Assembly (NCBI GenBank): GCA_910583845.1
Contig: CAJUAB010000001.1
Location: 1 to 64,000, forward strand
Length of the DNA stretch: 64,000 nucleotides
Origin: an uncultured Acetatifactor sp.
Lineage (GTDB): Bacteria > Bacillota > Clostridia > Lachnospirales > Lachnospiraceae
Direction of reading: 5' to 3'
Shown: positions 48,484 through 57,275 of the stretch, piece after piece
How positions within the stretch are numbered: position 1 is the stretch's first letter
How the letters are laid out: the number at the start of each line of letters is the position of its first letter
Program-made: the position numbers and the translations under genes
The notes under the pieces: model-generated
Databases searched by the model: none
What the model saw: the letters and a program-made list of their open reading frames with translations, nothing else
Told to the model about the DNA's origin: nothing

Positions 48484-49523
48484 TTGGTTACACCTATCCA
48501 AAGAGAGCAAAAGGACTTGTCAAAAAGCGTCGGGCAGAGTTTGTATCCGACAACGCAATCCGTTTGCACAGACAATGCCCGACATATGAGAATATGGAGG
48601 ACATGGAGATGAATCAAATCCATTATATAACAGTGAACCCCAGTGCATGGCACAAAAATCCCGATGAAAACGGCCTGAATGTCAGAGGCCCCTTCAACAG
48701 GGTCAATGATCCCACCGTCTGCGAGCGTTTCATGATTGACAATCCGCTGGCGAATGACATTACGTCTCTGCCGCGCCTGACGGAAGTGCTGTCTGTCGGT
48801 TCCTGGAATTGGGATGTTACCAGCTATATCGCCGGCAACATCCATGAAATTGAGCCGGACAGTGAATATCATTTTGTATTCTGGCTCAACGGCGGTGAAA
48901 ACGACCGAAGTGACGAAACCTGTCAGCTGCAGATTCTGTTTACCGCCACGCCGGACCCGGCCTCCCGGGGCGAGTATTATGCGGCAGGGCTGCATTTCCG
49001 ACTGAACCGCGGATACATAAAGCCTCTGAAAAAATATAACGGCTGGGAATACTATGACATACCGTTCACCACGCCTCAGACCGGATACGGATATGTGCAG
49101 TTTCAGCTGGTAGCGGACCGCGCTCCCATGGCATTGATAGATGCCCGGGAACCCGAACTGTACAAGGATCTGCCGGATCTGACCGATCCCTACGAGGACC
49201 GTCGGCCCCAGCGGCATAACATCTTCTTTGAGGATGGCTGGCCGGTGGACAAATGGTACTCCACTACAAACCTGGCTCACGAAAAACGGGTGCAGGCCGG
49301 GCCCTGTCCCCCCATACCTCCCATGCCGGGCACAGGCCCTGTCTTTCCGAACCTGTCCGCCCCCTTCAACCAATCTGATCTGGCTCAAAACATCATTGAT
49401 GAAATCATGGGGGAGATCGATGTGGATGATCTGCAGGAGGAAATCAAAAGAGCCATTCTGGACGGACTGGATATGGATGCCATAAGAACAAACATTGTGA
49501 AATCTCTGAATCTGTCTAACTAA
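48432..49523 (+). CDS. Hypothetical protein with an N-terminal motif like RRXRR/PLMP
   Basis: A 363-residue soluble protein. Residues 7-42 (VSVLDERNTVIGYTYPKRAK, then GLVKKRRAEFVSDNAIRLH) resemble the short N-terminal motif of RRXRR/IscB-type proteins, but no RuvC or HNH domain follows. The middle (about 60-240) is a beta-sandwich-like domain (EPDSEYHFVFWLNGGENDRS, GYGYVQFQLVADRAPMALID). The C-terminal 60 residues have a proline-rich linker and a helical, acidic repeat (IIDEIMGEIDVDDLQEEIKR). The ATG at 48432 follows GGGAGGACACCC. I do not know its function. Confidence 0.75.
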   Translation: MEKNGQTVSVLDERNTVIGYTYPKRAKGLVKKRRAEFVSDNAIRLHRQCPTYENMEDMEMNQIHYITVNPSAWHKNPDENGLNVRGPFNRVNDPTVCERFMIDNPLANDITSLPRLTEVLSVGSWNWDVTSYIAGNIHEIEPDSEYHFVFWLNGGENDRSDETCQLQILFTATPDPASRGEYYAAGLHFRLNRGYIKPLKKYNGWEYYDIPFTTPQTGYGYVQFQLVADRAPMALIDAREPELYKDLPDLTDPYEDRRPQRHNIFFEDGWPVDKWYSTTNLAHEKRVQAGPCPPIPPMPGTGPVFPNLSAPFNQSDLAQNIIDEIMGEIDVDDLQEEIKRAILDGLDMDAIRTNIVKSLNLSN

Positions 49524-49536
49524 ACGGCGCTGACGC

Positions 49537-49571
49537 AGGCCCCATTCCCTTTTCGGGAATGGGGCCTTTTT
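49537..49571 (+). terminator. Rho-independent terminator
   Basis: AGGCCCCATTCCC pairs with GGGAATGGGGCCT around TTTTC, followed by five T, 14 bases after the stop. Confidence 0.93.
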
Positions 49572-49616
49572 GCATGAACCTGCATTGTGCTGCCCTGCTG
49601 AATCCAGGCATACTCT

Positions 49617-50732
49617 CTAATCCAATTCTTTCTCAAAACTGAGAACTTCGCCGGTTCCCGCATCCACATCGCAGGAGTATTCCGTCCGGCCGACATGCCA
49701 TTCCACCTCATATACCCCACGGCCGTCATCATAATCAAATTCCATTTTCAGGCGCTGCGCCTCCTCTTCTGTCACACCGGCGTATGCAAGCGCAATCTCT
49801 CTGGCCTCCCCTTCGGTGATCTGTCCCTCACCCGCCGAAGCGTCCGCTCCGTGCCGGTAATATTCCGCGTCCTGATCAAAAGACAATATCTCCCCTGTCA
49901 ACGCGTGAATGTCATAGTCATACTCGGTATTGTCCTTATGAAATTCAATATCATATATCCAGCTTCCGTCATCCTGTTCCAGATGCGCATGCACAAAATG
50001 TGCTTCCTCCGCCGTCAGGCCTGCGTGATCCAGCGCAATCTGTTTCGCCGCCTCATTTCCGATGTACTGTCCGCCGGATTCCGGCACAGTATCCGCCTGG
50101 GAGGTATCCGGTGCAGGCGCACTACCCGCCTGGGGGGTATCCGGTGCAGGCTCGTTACCCGCCTGAGGGGCATCCGGTGCCGGACCATTACCTGCCTGGG
50201 AGGCATCCGGTGCCAGAGAATCCGGTGCCGGATCATTACCCGCCCAGGCCACATCCGGCGGCAGGGTATTCACATCATAATTGCCCATTTCACAGTTCAT
50301 GGCAAGGATTTCCCCCGTCCCCGCACTTACCCTGTAGTCATATTCCGCGTCCCGGCAGACAAACTCCACATCATATTCTGCCCTGCCGTTTTCGGAGTCC
50401 AGATGAATACGGACAAACCGTACCTCATCCTCTGAAAGACCGGCGTTATCCAGCACCACTGTCTTTACCTGCGCAACCGTTATCGCACCCGTCTCCTGTC
50501 CCTCTGTCTCTCCCTGAGAACCAGCCTCTCCCTGGCCGGCCCCTTCTTCCCGGCTGCCTGTTCCGCCCTGCGCACCAGTCTCTCCCTGACTGCCGCCGTA
50601 CTGATCTGCCCTGTCAGCCGACTCTTCCATCCTCGCCGTCCCGTCCCCGGACGCAGTCTCCTGATCTGTGGTACCGCATCCTGTAACCGTCCATACAATG
50701 CAACTCATCACGATAAATTTTCTGATCAGCAT
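49617..50732 (-). CDS. Lipoprotein with three PepSY domains
   Basis: 371 residues: lipoprotein signal (lipobox VTGC at 16-19), a Gly/Glu/Gln-rich linker (20-80), PepSY 1 (about 82-148), a Pro/Ala/Asp linker made of about five PAPD-QAGN repeats (about 155-218), PepSY 2 (about 222-290) and PepSY 3 (about 300-370). Each PepSY shows the pattern A-L-x-x-A-G-(L/V)-x-x-E-(E/D)...E-Y-x-(C/Y)-x-(V/I)...T-G-E-(I/V)-L. PepSY proteins can inhibit secreted peptidases or act in the envelope. Start ATG at 50732. Confidence 0.87.
   Translation of the reverse strand: MLIRKFIVMSCIVWTVTGCGTTDQETASGDGTARMEESADRADQYGGSQGETGAQGGTGSREEGAGQGEAGSQGETEGQETGAITVAQVKTVVLDNAGLSEDEVRFVRIHLDSENGRAEYDVEFVCRDAEYDYRVSAGTGEILAMNCEMGNYDVNTLPPDVAWAGNDPAPDSLAPDASQAGNGPAPDAPQAGNEPAPDTPQAGSAPAPDTSQADTVPESGGQYIGNEAAKQIALDHAGLTAEEAHFVHAHLEQDDGSWIYDIEFHKDNTEYDYDIHALTGEILSFDQDAEYYRHGADASAGEGQITEGEAREIALAYAGVTEEEAQRLKMEFDYDDGRGVYEVEWHVGRTEYSCDVDAGTGEVLSFEKELD
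50090..50255 (-). repeat. Degenerate tandem repeats in the PepSY linker
   Basis: About five imperfect units of roughly 33-36 bases encode PAPD-x-x-QAGN. Unit length and sequence vary, so they look like a drifting linker, not a CRISPR array. Confidence 0.75.
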
Positions 50733-50893
50733 TCTCTTCTTCCTGCCTCCTTTATACTTTGGGCCTCTCTCCAAAGCCGATAAATTCCGGTGCAATCCAA
50801 TCATGGTACTCGTCTGTCAGTTCCTCAGGTCTCCGGGCGCATGGAGCGGCCCCCCTGAAAACTTTTTGAACCGAATCGTGTTTGAGACACGCT

Positions 50894-51361
50894 CTAATAC
50901 CCCTTGCACACATCCACCCACTCAATATACCCGGAATATCTTTCCAGCTCCGCTATCGTAAGCTCGATCGCGCTGCTGGAACTGCCGCAGGCAGGAAAGA
51001 CCGTCTCAAAACGTTTCAGCGATACGTCCAGATAGATATCCACGTCCTTCGGAACCGCAAAGGGACACACGCCCCCTACGGCATGGCCTGTCAGCGTTTC
51101 CGCCTCCTGGGGAGAGAGCATTCTGGCTTTCGTCCTGAACTGTGCCTTATACTTGGAATTATCGATTTTGGCATCACCCGCTGTCACCACCAGCAGCGCA
51201 TGCCCATCCGCCATAAAAGCCAGGGACTTAGCGATTCTCTGCGGTTCACAGCCCAGCGCCGCGGCAGCAAGATCCACTGTGGCGCTGGATGTGTCAAACT
51301 CCCGGATTCTCTCTTCCATTCCCTGTTCTCTGAAATATGCCCTTACCTTCTCGATTGCCAT
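50894..51361 (-). CDS. YbaK/EbsC-type aminoacyl-tRNA deacylase
   Basis: A 155-residue protein of the YbaK/ProX editing family, which removes wrongly attached amino acids from tRNA in trans. Typical elements are RIAKSLAFMA with the conserved lysine, TAGDAKIDNSK, and GGVCPFAVPKDVDIYLD. The exact subfamily cannot be set. Promoter at 51486-51514 with a leader of about 118 bases. Confidence 0.9.
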   Translation of the reverse strand: MAIEKVRAYFREQGMEERIREFDTSSATVDLAAAALGCEPQRIAKSLAFMADGHALLVVTAGDAKIDNSKYKAQFRTKARMLSPQEAETLTGHAVGGVCPFAVPKDVDIYLDVSLKRFETVFPACGSSSSAIELTIAELERYSGYIEWVDVCKGY

Positions 51362-51485
51362 CTTGTTATCCTATCCTTTCCGTCAGATTTCTCTTCCTCT
51401 CACTGCGGACTTACCCACAGATATCCTGTGGCTGTTTTCCGTGATATAATGCCTCCTGCCGGAGCTCCTCCGAACTATCGTTCAA

Positions 51486-51514
51486 ATTGTAACGCATATG
51501 GCATGATTTTTCAA
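51486..51514 (-). promoter_or_regulatory. Promoter of the YbaK-type gene
   Basis: TTGAAA (51514-51509), 17-base spacer, TACAAT (51491-51486) on the minus strand. Confidence 0.7.
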
Positions 51515-51634
51515 GTCATTCCATGAGGCCCAAGAAATCTCATACACACCGGCACATGCATACCGCGGACTGCGCCCATGTGACCGCGCCGGCACACATT
51601 GGGATATGCAGCCTCCAGACTTCTCAGAATCGTA

Positions 51635-51663
51635 TTGAACGGCATACTCTTTCATGCTACAAT
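51635..51663 (+). promoter_or_regulatory. Promoter of the GH29 gene
   Basis: TTGAAC (51635-51640), 17-base spacer, TACAAT (51658-51663), about 75 bases before the ATG. No other gene is visible in 51362-51736. Confidence 0.75.
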
Positions 51664-51736
51664 AGGTCTTGACGGCAATCCACAGGGAAGTCAGCCAACA
51701 ATTTACGGAACAAAACATAAGAAAGGATGATCCCAT

Positions 51737-53209
51737 ATGTACGATTTAAACCCATACCTTCATCAGATTGACGATGTGATTGCCCAGGGCCCCTATCAGG
51801 ACACCTGGGAGTCTCTGTCCTCCTACTGTGTTCCCAAATGGTATCAAAAAGCCAAGTTCGGAATCTTTATTCACTGGGGGATCTACAGTGTGCCCGCTTT
51901 CGGCAACGAGTGGTATTCCCGCAACATGTATATCCAGGGCTCTCCGGAATACGAGCACCATATCAGGACTTATGGCAGGCATACGGATTTTGGCTATAAG
52001 GATTTCCTCCCCCTGTTTCGTGCCGGGCATTTTCAGGCGGACAAGTGGGCGGAGCTGTTTCGGCAGGCCGGCGCGAAATATGTGGTGCCGGTGGCGGAGC
52101 ATCATGACGGTTTCCAGATGTACCGCAGTGAAATCTCCCACTGGAATGCCTGGGAAATGGGGCCGAAAAGGGACGTGCTGGGGGAATTGAAGGAAAGCTG
52201 CGAGCGCCTGGGGATGACGGTAGGCGCGTCCACCCACCGTCTGGAACACTGGTTCTTTATGGGACATGGGAAAGAATTTGACAGTGATATCAAAGATCCC
52301 ATGCAGCGCGGGGATTTCTACTGGCCCGCCATGCCGGAGCCGGATCACCAGGCCCTCTCCGGAGACCCTGAACCCACCGAGGAATACCTGCAGGACTGGC
52401 TGGTGCGCACCTGCGAAATCATTGACCGCTATCAGCCCAGGCTCCTTTATTTCGACTGGTGGATACAGCGGGAAGTCTGCAAACCCTATCTGCGGAAAAT
52501 AGCTGCGTACTATTATAACCGGGCCGCCCAGTGGGGCGCGGAGGTCGCCATCAACTACAAGCATGACGCGTTCCAGTTCGGGTCCGCCGTGCCGGATGTG
52601 GAGAGGGGACAATTCGCGGATATGAAACCGTACTTCTGGCAGACAGACACGGCCATTGCCCTTAACTCCTGGTGCTACACGGAAAACAACCAGTTCAAGC
52701 CCGCAAAGGATATCGTATGTGATCTGGTGGATATTGTGAGTAAGAACGGATGTCTTCTGCTGAATGTCGGCCCCAAGGCAGACGGCACCATTTCCGCCGA
52801 GGACGAAAAAGTGCTCCTGGCCATCGGTCAGTGGCTGAAAGTAAACGGAGAAGCCATCTACGAAGCGAATATCTGGAGAAAATACGGCGAGGGACCCACG
52901 CAGATTGTGGAAGGGCAGTTCTCGGACGGCATCAGGAAAGAATTTACCTCCAGGGACTTCCGCTTTACCACCGCAAAGGGTTTTCTCTATGCCACGGCCC
53001 TCAGATGCAGCGAGGATGGAAACTACTGCATCACCTCCCTGGGAGAACAGGATGCCTCCAGACAGGCCAATTTCCATGGCATCATCCGGGGTGTACAGGC
53101 ACTGGGAACGGAGGAGCCCTGCCGCTTTAGCCGGGACGGGGAGGGACTGCATCTCAGGTGCAGTCTGCAAAGTGACTATCCCATTGTATTCAAAATTCAG
53201 GTAGATTAG
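51737..53209 (+). CDS. Alpha-L-fucosidase, glycoside hydrolase family 29
   Basis: 490 residues, no signal peptide. The GH29 barrel is clear: WYQKAKFGIFIHWGIYSVPA at the start, VVPVAEHHDGFQMY, the nucleophile region PRLLYFDWWI, and KNGCLLLNVGPKADGTI. A small C-terminal beta-domain follows. The acid/base residue is not fixed by a universal motif and I do not assign it. It should release fucose from imported host or plant glycans. AAGGATGATCCCAT precedes the ATG. Confidence 0.93.
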   Translation: MYDLNPYLHQIDDVIAQGPYQDTWESLSSYCVPKWYQKAKFGIFIHWGIYSVPAFGNEWYSRNMYIQGSPEYEHHIRTYGRHTDFGYKDFLPLFRAGHFQADKWAELFRQAGAKYVVPVAEHHDGFQMYRSEISHWNAWEMGPKRDVLGELKESCERLGMTVGASTHRLEHWFFMGHGKEFDSDIKDPMQRGDFYWPAMPEPDHQALSGDPEPTEEYLQDWLVRTCEIIDRYQPRLLYFDWWIQREVCKPYLRKIAAYYYNRAAQWGAEVAINYKHDAFQFGSAVPDVERGQFADMKPYFWQTDTAIALNSWCYTENNQFKPAKDIVCDLVDIVSKNGCLLLNVGPKADGTISAEDEKVLLAIGQWLKVNGEAIYEANIWRKYGEGPTQIVEGQFSDGIRKEFTSRDFRFTTAKGFLYATALRCSEDGNYCITSLGEQDASRQANFHGIIRGVQALGTEEPCRFSRDGEGLHLRCSLQSDYPIVFKIQVD

Positions 53210-53262
53210 TATTGCTCTTTTACATGACATTCATACCATGCAAAATGCCATTGCTCTGCAAG

Positions 53263-53299
53263 AAGGAGGCGTCCGTCATTACGACGGATGCCTCCTTCC
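53263..53299. terminator. Strong hairpin between convergent GH29 and GH13 genes
   Basis: AAGGAGGC-TCCGTC pairs with GACGGA-GCCTCCTT (one mismatch) around ATTAC. No T run follows on either strand, so termination would be imperfect. Confidence 0.6.
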
Positions 53300-53359
53300 A
53301 ATAGTCCATAGATGATTGCCCATCCTCTGTTTCCGGAAAGCGAGTTTTGCAATCACTAA

Positions 53360-54994
53360 TTAAGAATTCAGATACATCCTGGCCTCATAGGGACGCAGTG
53401 TGGAAATCGGCCCCTTCTCCCTGTAATTGCCGATCAGCAGTCTCATGGAGTCATCCGGCTCTTCCAGCGGACAATGCACTGTACGTCCGGAGAAATTGCA
53501 GACCACCAGAAGCCGGGAGTCTTCGTCCTCTCTGGTATAGGCGAATATGCTTTCATCCTCCGGAAGAAGCATCTGGAAATCCCCCCTTGCGAACACGGGA
53601 TATTCCCTGCGGAACCGGATCAGATTTCTATAGCAGCTGAAAACCGAATCCTCATCGCCCACCTGCCGCCCCGCGTTGATCTGCCGATAGTTGGGGTTGA
53701 CTTTGATCCAGGGCTCTCCCTCCGTGAATCCCGCGTTATCTCCGTCGCTCCACTGCATGGGCGTTCTTGCGTTGTCCCGGCTTCTGGCATGAATGGAGCG
53801 CATGACTTCCTCCCGGCTGTATCCCTTTTCCAGGCGCTCCTCATACAGATGCAGCGTTTCAATGTCCCGGTATTCCTCTATCTCATATTGCACATTGGTC
53901 ATGCCAAGTTCCTCGCCCTGATATATATAGGGCGTTCCCTGTAACCCGTGGAGGAGAATCGCCAGCATTTTGGCGGATTCCACCCGGTACTCCCCGTCAT
54001 TCCCCCAGCGGGAGACAATTCTGGGCAGATCATGATTATTCCAGAACAGACTGTTCCACCCCTTGCCGTGCAGCCCGCTCTGCCACCGCGCAAACACCTC
54101 CTTCAGTTTCAGGAAAGGCAGCGGGGCCAGATCCCACTTTTCCTTCCCCTCCACCTGGTCCAGGCCTATATGCTCAAACTGAAATACCATGGAGAGCTCG
54201 CTGTTATCCGGATTGCTGTAGAGCTTTGCCAGCTCTATAGTCGCTCCCCAGGCTTCCCCCACAGTAACCAGATCCGCCTTCTGAAAGGTCTCACGGCTCA
54301 GTTCCCTGAGATATTCATGCAGCCTTGGCCCGTTATTCGTGATTTTTTTGTCCGGCTCCTTGGCAATCTGATCGATCACATCCAGCCGGAAACCTCCCAC
54401 GCCTTTCGCGGTCCACCAGTTGATCATATCATAGATTTCCCTGCGCAGTCTGGGATTTTCCCAGTTCAGATCCGGCTGCTTCACGGAAAACTGGTGGAAA
54501 TAATACTGCCGCACCTCCGGCACCCACTCCCAGGCCGGTCCTCCGAAAGCTGCCCTCATGTCGTTGGGAAGTATGCCTTCCACGCCGTCTCTCCACACAT
54601 AATAGTCATGATACGGATTTTCCCGGCTCTTTCTGGCCTCCTGAAACCAGTGATGCTCATCCGAAGAATGATTCAGCACCAGATCCATAATAATGCGGAT
54701 ATGGCGCTTTCCTGCCTCTCTGATCAGTTCCTCCATATCTTCCAGAGTGCCGAACATGGGGTCAATATCCTGGTAGTCAGAGATATCGTACCCGTTGTCA
54801 TCCTGGGGGGATTTACACACCGGCGAAAGCCACACCGCGTCAATCCCCAGATTCTCCAGATAATCCAGCTTCGAGATAATCCCCCGCAAATCTCCTATGC
54901 CGTCCCCATTGCTGTCCGCGAAGCTGCGGGGATAAATCTGATAGATCACGGCGCTTTTCCACCATTGGCTTTGTCTTTCCTTCTCTTTGTCCAT
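53360..54994 (-). CDS. Alpha-glucosidase, GH13 (oligo-1,6-glucosidase type)
   Basis: 544 residues, cytoplasmic, the length of GH13 subfamily 31 alpha-glucosidases. Conserved regions: DLVLNHSSDEH, GFRLDVIDQIAK (nucleophile Asp), VTVGEAWGAT (acid Glu) and WNNHDLPRIVSRWG (third Asp). The residue after the GEAWG region is A-T, and the enzyme may act on alpha-1,6- and alpha-1,4-glucosides. The ATG at 54994 follows GGAAAGGAG; promoter at 55106-55134. Confidence 0.94.
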   Translation of the reverse strand: MDKEKERQSQWWKSAVIYQIYPRSFADSNGDGIGDLRGIISKLDYLENLGIDAVWLSPVCKSPQDDNGYDISDYQDIDPMFGTLEDMEELIREAGKRHIRIIMDLVLNHSSDEHHWFQEARKSRENPYHDYYVWRDGVEGILPNDMRAAFGGPAWEWVPEVRQYYFHQFSVKQPDLNWENPRLRREIYDMINWWTAKGVGGFRLDVIDQIAKEPDKKITNNGPRLHEYLRELSRETFQKADLVTVGEAWGATIELAKLYSNPDNSELSMVFQFEHIGLDQVEGKEKWDLAPLPFLKLKEVFARWQSGLHGKGWNSLFWNNHDLPRIVSRWGNDGEYRVESAKMLAILLHGLQGTPYIYQGEELGMTNVQYEIEEYRDIETLHLYEERLEKGYSREEVMRSIHARSRDNARTPMQWSDGDNAGFTEGEPWIKVNPNYRQINAGRQVGDEDSVFSCYRNLIRFRREYPVFARGDFQMLLPEDESIFAYTREDEDSRLLVVCNFSGRTVHCPLEEPDDSMRLLIGNYREKGPISTLRPYEARMYLNS

Positions 54995-55105
54995 AGTTTG
55001 GCATTCTCCTTTCCGGAACCCGTTGACCGGGCATCTGCGAATTTCTGTCCGCATGTGCCAGGGCCGGTAACCATCCGGCCTCCTCCGCCAGGCGGTTTTG
55101 ACTCT

Positions 55106-55134
55106 ATTATACACAGGATTCCCCGCTGCCGCAA
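55106..55134 (-). promoter_or_regulatory. Promoter of the GH13 gene
   Basis: TTGCGG (55134-55129), 17-base spacer, TATAAT (55111-55106) on the minus strand. The 318 bases between the divergent GH13 and phosphoesterase genes hold nothing else I can identify. Confidence 0.65.
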
Positions 55135-55312
55135 CTGTCAGTTCTGCCCCGCCAGGCCTTGTATGATCCGGCAAAGCCCTGCTCCAAGGCCGTCTGCAGG
55201 AAGCGCGGAAACGGGCAGGACCGATCATGATTGTGGAAAATAAGGTATGGAAGTCAGAGGAAAAACATGATACAATAAAGGCAATCTCTTCAGAAACCGG
55301 GGGCAGATATGT

Positions 55313-56170
55313 ATGGACATTGCCGTTTTCTCTGATATACATGGCAATTATGTGGCATTTGAACAATGTGTAAACTATTCTCTGGCATGCAATATTCATA
55401 CTTTTATCTTTTTGGGCGATTATTTGGGGGAATTTCCATATCCGCAGAAAACAATGGAACTGATTTACGCCTTGAAAGAAAAAGAAACCTGCTTTTTTGT
55501 CAGGGGAAATAAGGAAGATTACTGGATCAGTCGAAGATATGACAATAACTGCGAATGGAAGGATGGAAATTCAACCGTCGGCGCCTTGCAGTATTGTTAT
55601 GATCACTTAACCCCAAAAGAGCTGGATTTTTTTCAGAGCCTTTCCATCTCTCAGGAGATCAGATTCGAAAATATTTCTACCATATTAGCCTGTCACGGTT
55701 CACCGAACAGGAACAACGAAAAAATGCTTCCGGATGACGGTCCGACAAAGCAACTCCTCAGAGATTGTATATATCCATATATTCTTTGCGGCCACACGCA
55801 TTTGCAGGGAGTCATAAAGTACGGCGATAAAGTGGTATTAAATCCCGGCGCCGTAGGCGTGCCTCTGCACAGCGGCGGAAAAGCCCAATTTATGATTCTT
55901 CATCAGAATATGCAGGAATGGTCTTACGAATTTATCAGCATGGATTATGATAAAAGAAAAGTTATACAGGAAATGCAGGAATCCGGATTAGAAAAGCGTG
56001 CGCCATACTGGACACAGGTGACAAAGCATTTAATCCTTACGGGAGAAGTGTCACATGGAACCGTTCTGGCAAAAGCAATGCATTTATGCAAGGTGGAAAC
56101 CGGGAAAAGCAATTGGTACAATGTTCCTGATCCGTACTGGGAAAAAGCCATAGCTGAATTACTTACATAA
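55313..56170 (+). CDS. Calcineurin-like metallophosphoesterase
   Basis: 285 residues of the YfcE/MJ0936-like metallophosphoesterase group. All metal motifs are present: FSDIHGNY, FLGDYLGE, VRGNKEDY, ACHGSPNR and LCGHTH, then LNPGAVG. Members hydrolyse phosphomono- or diesters; substrate unknown. The gene is A+T-richer than its neighbours and ends 22 bases before the convergent reductase gene. GGGGGCAG precedes the ATG. Confidence 0.9.
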   Translation: MDIAVFSDIHGNYVAFEQCVNYSLACNIHTFIFLGDYLGEFPYPQKTMELIYALKEKETCFFVRGNKEDYWISRRYDNNCEWKDGNSTVGALQYCYDHLTPKELDFFQSLSISQEIRFENISTILACHGSPNRNNEKMLPDDGPTKQLLRDCIYPYILCGHTHLQGVIKYGDKVVLNPGAVGVPLHSGGKAQFMILHQNMQEWSYEFISMDYDKRKVIQEMQESGLEKRAPYWTQVTKHLILTGEVSHGTVLAKAMHLCKVETGKSNWYNVPDPYWEKAIAELLT

Positions 56171-56192
56171 TGTCCGAAAACGCCCTTGGGTA

Positions 56193-57275
56193 TTATCCCG
56201 GAAAGTTTTTGTCCGGATGATAATAAATCTCAACCAGCCGGCAGATTTTCCGTATCTGGTCCGGAATCCGGATTCCGGCGGGACACATGGCCAGGCAGGG
56301 CATTTCCGTGCATTTCCGGCACCAGTCGGCGCTCTGTCTGATGCCCATATCCAGCTTCCGCAGCGCCCAATACTCCTTTCCCATAAAAAAGTACTGATAC
56401 TGGCGGAATACCGTGTGTATTTCCGTTCCGTGGGGACAGACACATCTCTGGCACCGGTCGCAGGGAAGGGGGGTAAAGTCTCTGCTCAGAACAGACAATA
56501 CCTCGTTGAAGCCGGGAATCTCGCTACTATTGTGGGAACAAAACGCCATCCGCGCCTGCTGTGTGGTCCCGATTCCCACCAGTGCGCAGGAAACCGGATA
56601 GGAAAGCACCGCCTCAAGCAGGGTTTCCACAGGAAAGTATTCTGGCAGAAGTCCTGCGGCATACACTTTGTTGATCAGGATTCCCTTTTCCCTGAAAAGA
56701 GGCTCCCTCCTCATTCGTTCCAGCATCCCCCGCTCCAGAAGATTGCCGCTCCCCTGCAATACATCCACCCGACGGTCCCGTGCGCCCCGCAGCAATATAT
56801 CATAGTAATGGGAGGCCACTCCCACAAAGCCTATCATCCCCTCCTGTTTCAGTTCCGAAAGAGCGTCCAGCGCGCCGCCCTTTTGAAAGACGGCCTCCTC
56901 ATGGGCGGCATCCACCTGATGCACAAAGTACAGATCCGCCCGGGTCCCCAGATTTTCACTGGAAGTCTTCACCGCAAGATACATCTCATTTCCATCAAAA
57001 AACCGCGCCTTGTCGGAGATAATGATATTCTCCCTGCCGATACGGGCTGCAAATTTCCCCAGTTTGATCTCCGCGTCGCCATATTCCGGCACAATCGCCG
57101 TATCATATAAATTGCAGCCGAGACGGTACGCAGATTCCATCACGGACAGCGCCTCTTCATCGCTGAGATTGTAATACTCCGGCAGTACAGGAACGCTTCC
57201 GCGCAAAATGGGAATCGTGCCGAAGCCCACCTCTGATACGGACAGCCCGGTGCCGCCAAGCCTGCGATATTTCAT
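56193..57275 (-). CDS. Aldo/keto reductase with C-terminal 4Fe-4S ferredoxin domain
   Basis: 360 residues. An AKR barrel (1-270) carries the tetrad Asp and Tyr (LYDTAIVPEYGDAE), Lys (ISDKARFF) and His (YFVHQVDA). The tail has two cysteine clusters, CDRCQRCVCPHG and CRKCTEMPCLAMCP, that can bind one or two Fe-S clusters. Such fusions occur in anaerobes and probably take electrons from ferredoxin or flavin partners. Start and stop overlap (ATGA) with the upstream LRR gene, implying coupled translation; GGAGGGTCC precedes the ATG. Confidence 0.9.
   Translation of the reverse strand: MKYRRLGGTGLSVSEVGFGTIPILRGSVPVLPEYYNLSDEEALSVMESAYRLGCNLYDTAIVPEYGDAEIKLGKFAARIGRENIIISDKARFFDGNEMYLAVKTSSENLGTRADLYFVHQVDAAHEEAVFQKGGALDALSELKQEGMIGFVGVASHYYDILLRGARDRRVDVLQGSGNLLERGMLERMRREPLFREKGILINKVYAAGLLPEYFPVETLLEAVLSYPVSCALVGIGTTQQARMAFCSHNSSEIPGFNEVLSVLSRDFTPLPCDRCQRCVCPHGTEIHTVFRQYQYFFMGKEYWALRKLDMGIRQSADWCRKCTEMPCLAMCPAGIRIPDQIRKICRLVEIYYHPDKNFPG

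Noticed and set aside
50090..50255. Repeats of about 35 bases as a CRISPR remnant
   Set aside because: They are degenerate, in frame and form a protein linker; no spacer-like unique segments or cas genes are present.
51746..53230. A 494-codon open frame opposite the GH29 gene
   Set aside because: The GH29 protein has complete family motifs and a promoter; the antisense frame is a shadow.
53263..53299. Hairpin as a confident bidirectional terminator
   Set aside because: The stem is strong but neither strand has a T run, so it is listed with reduced confidence only.
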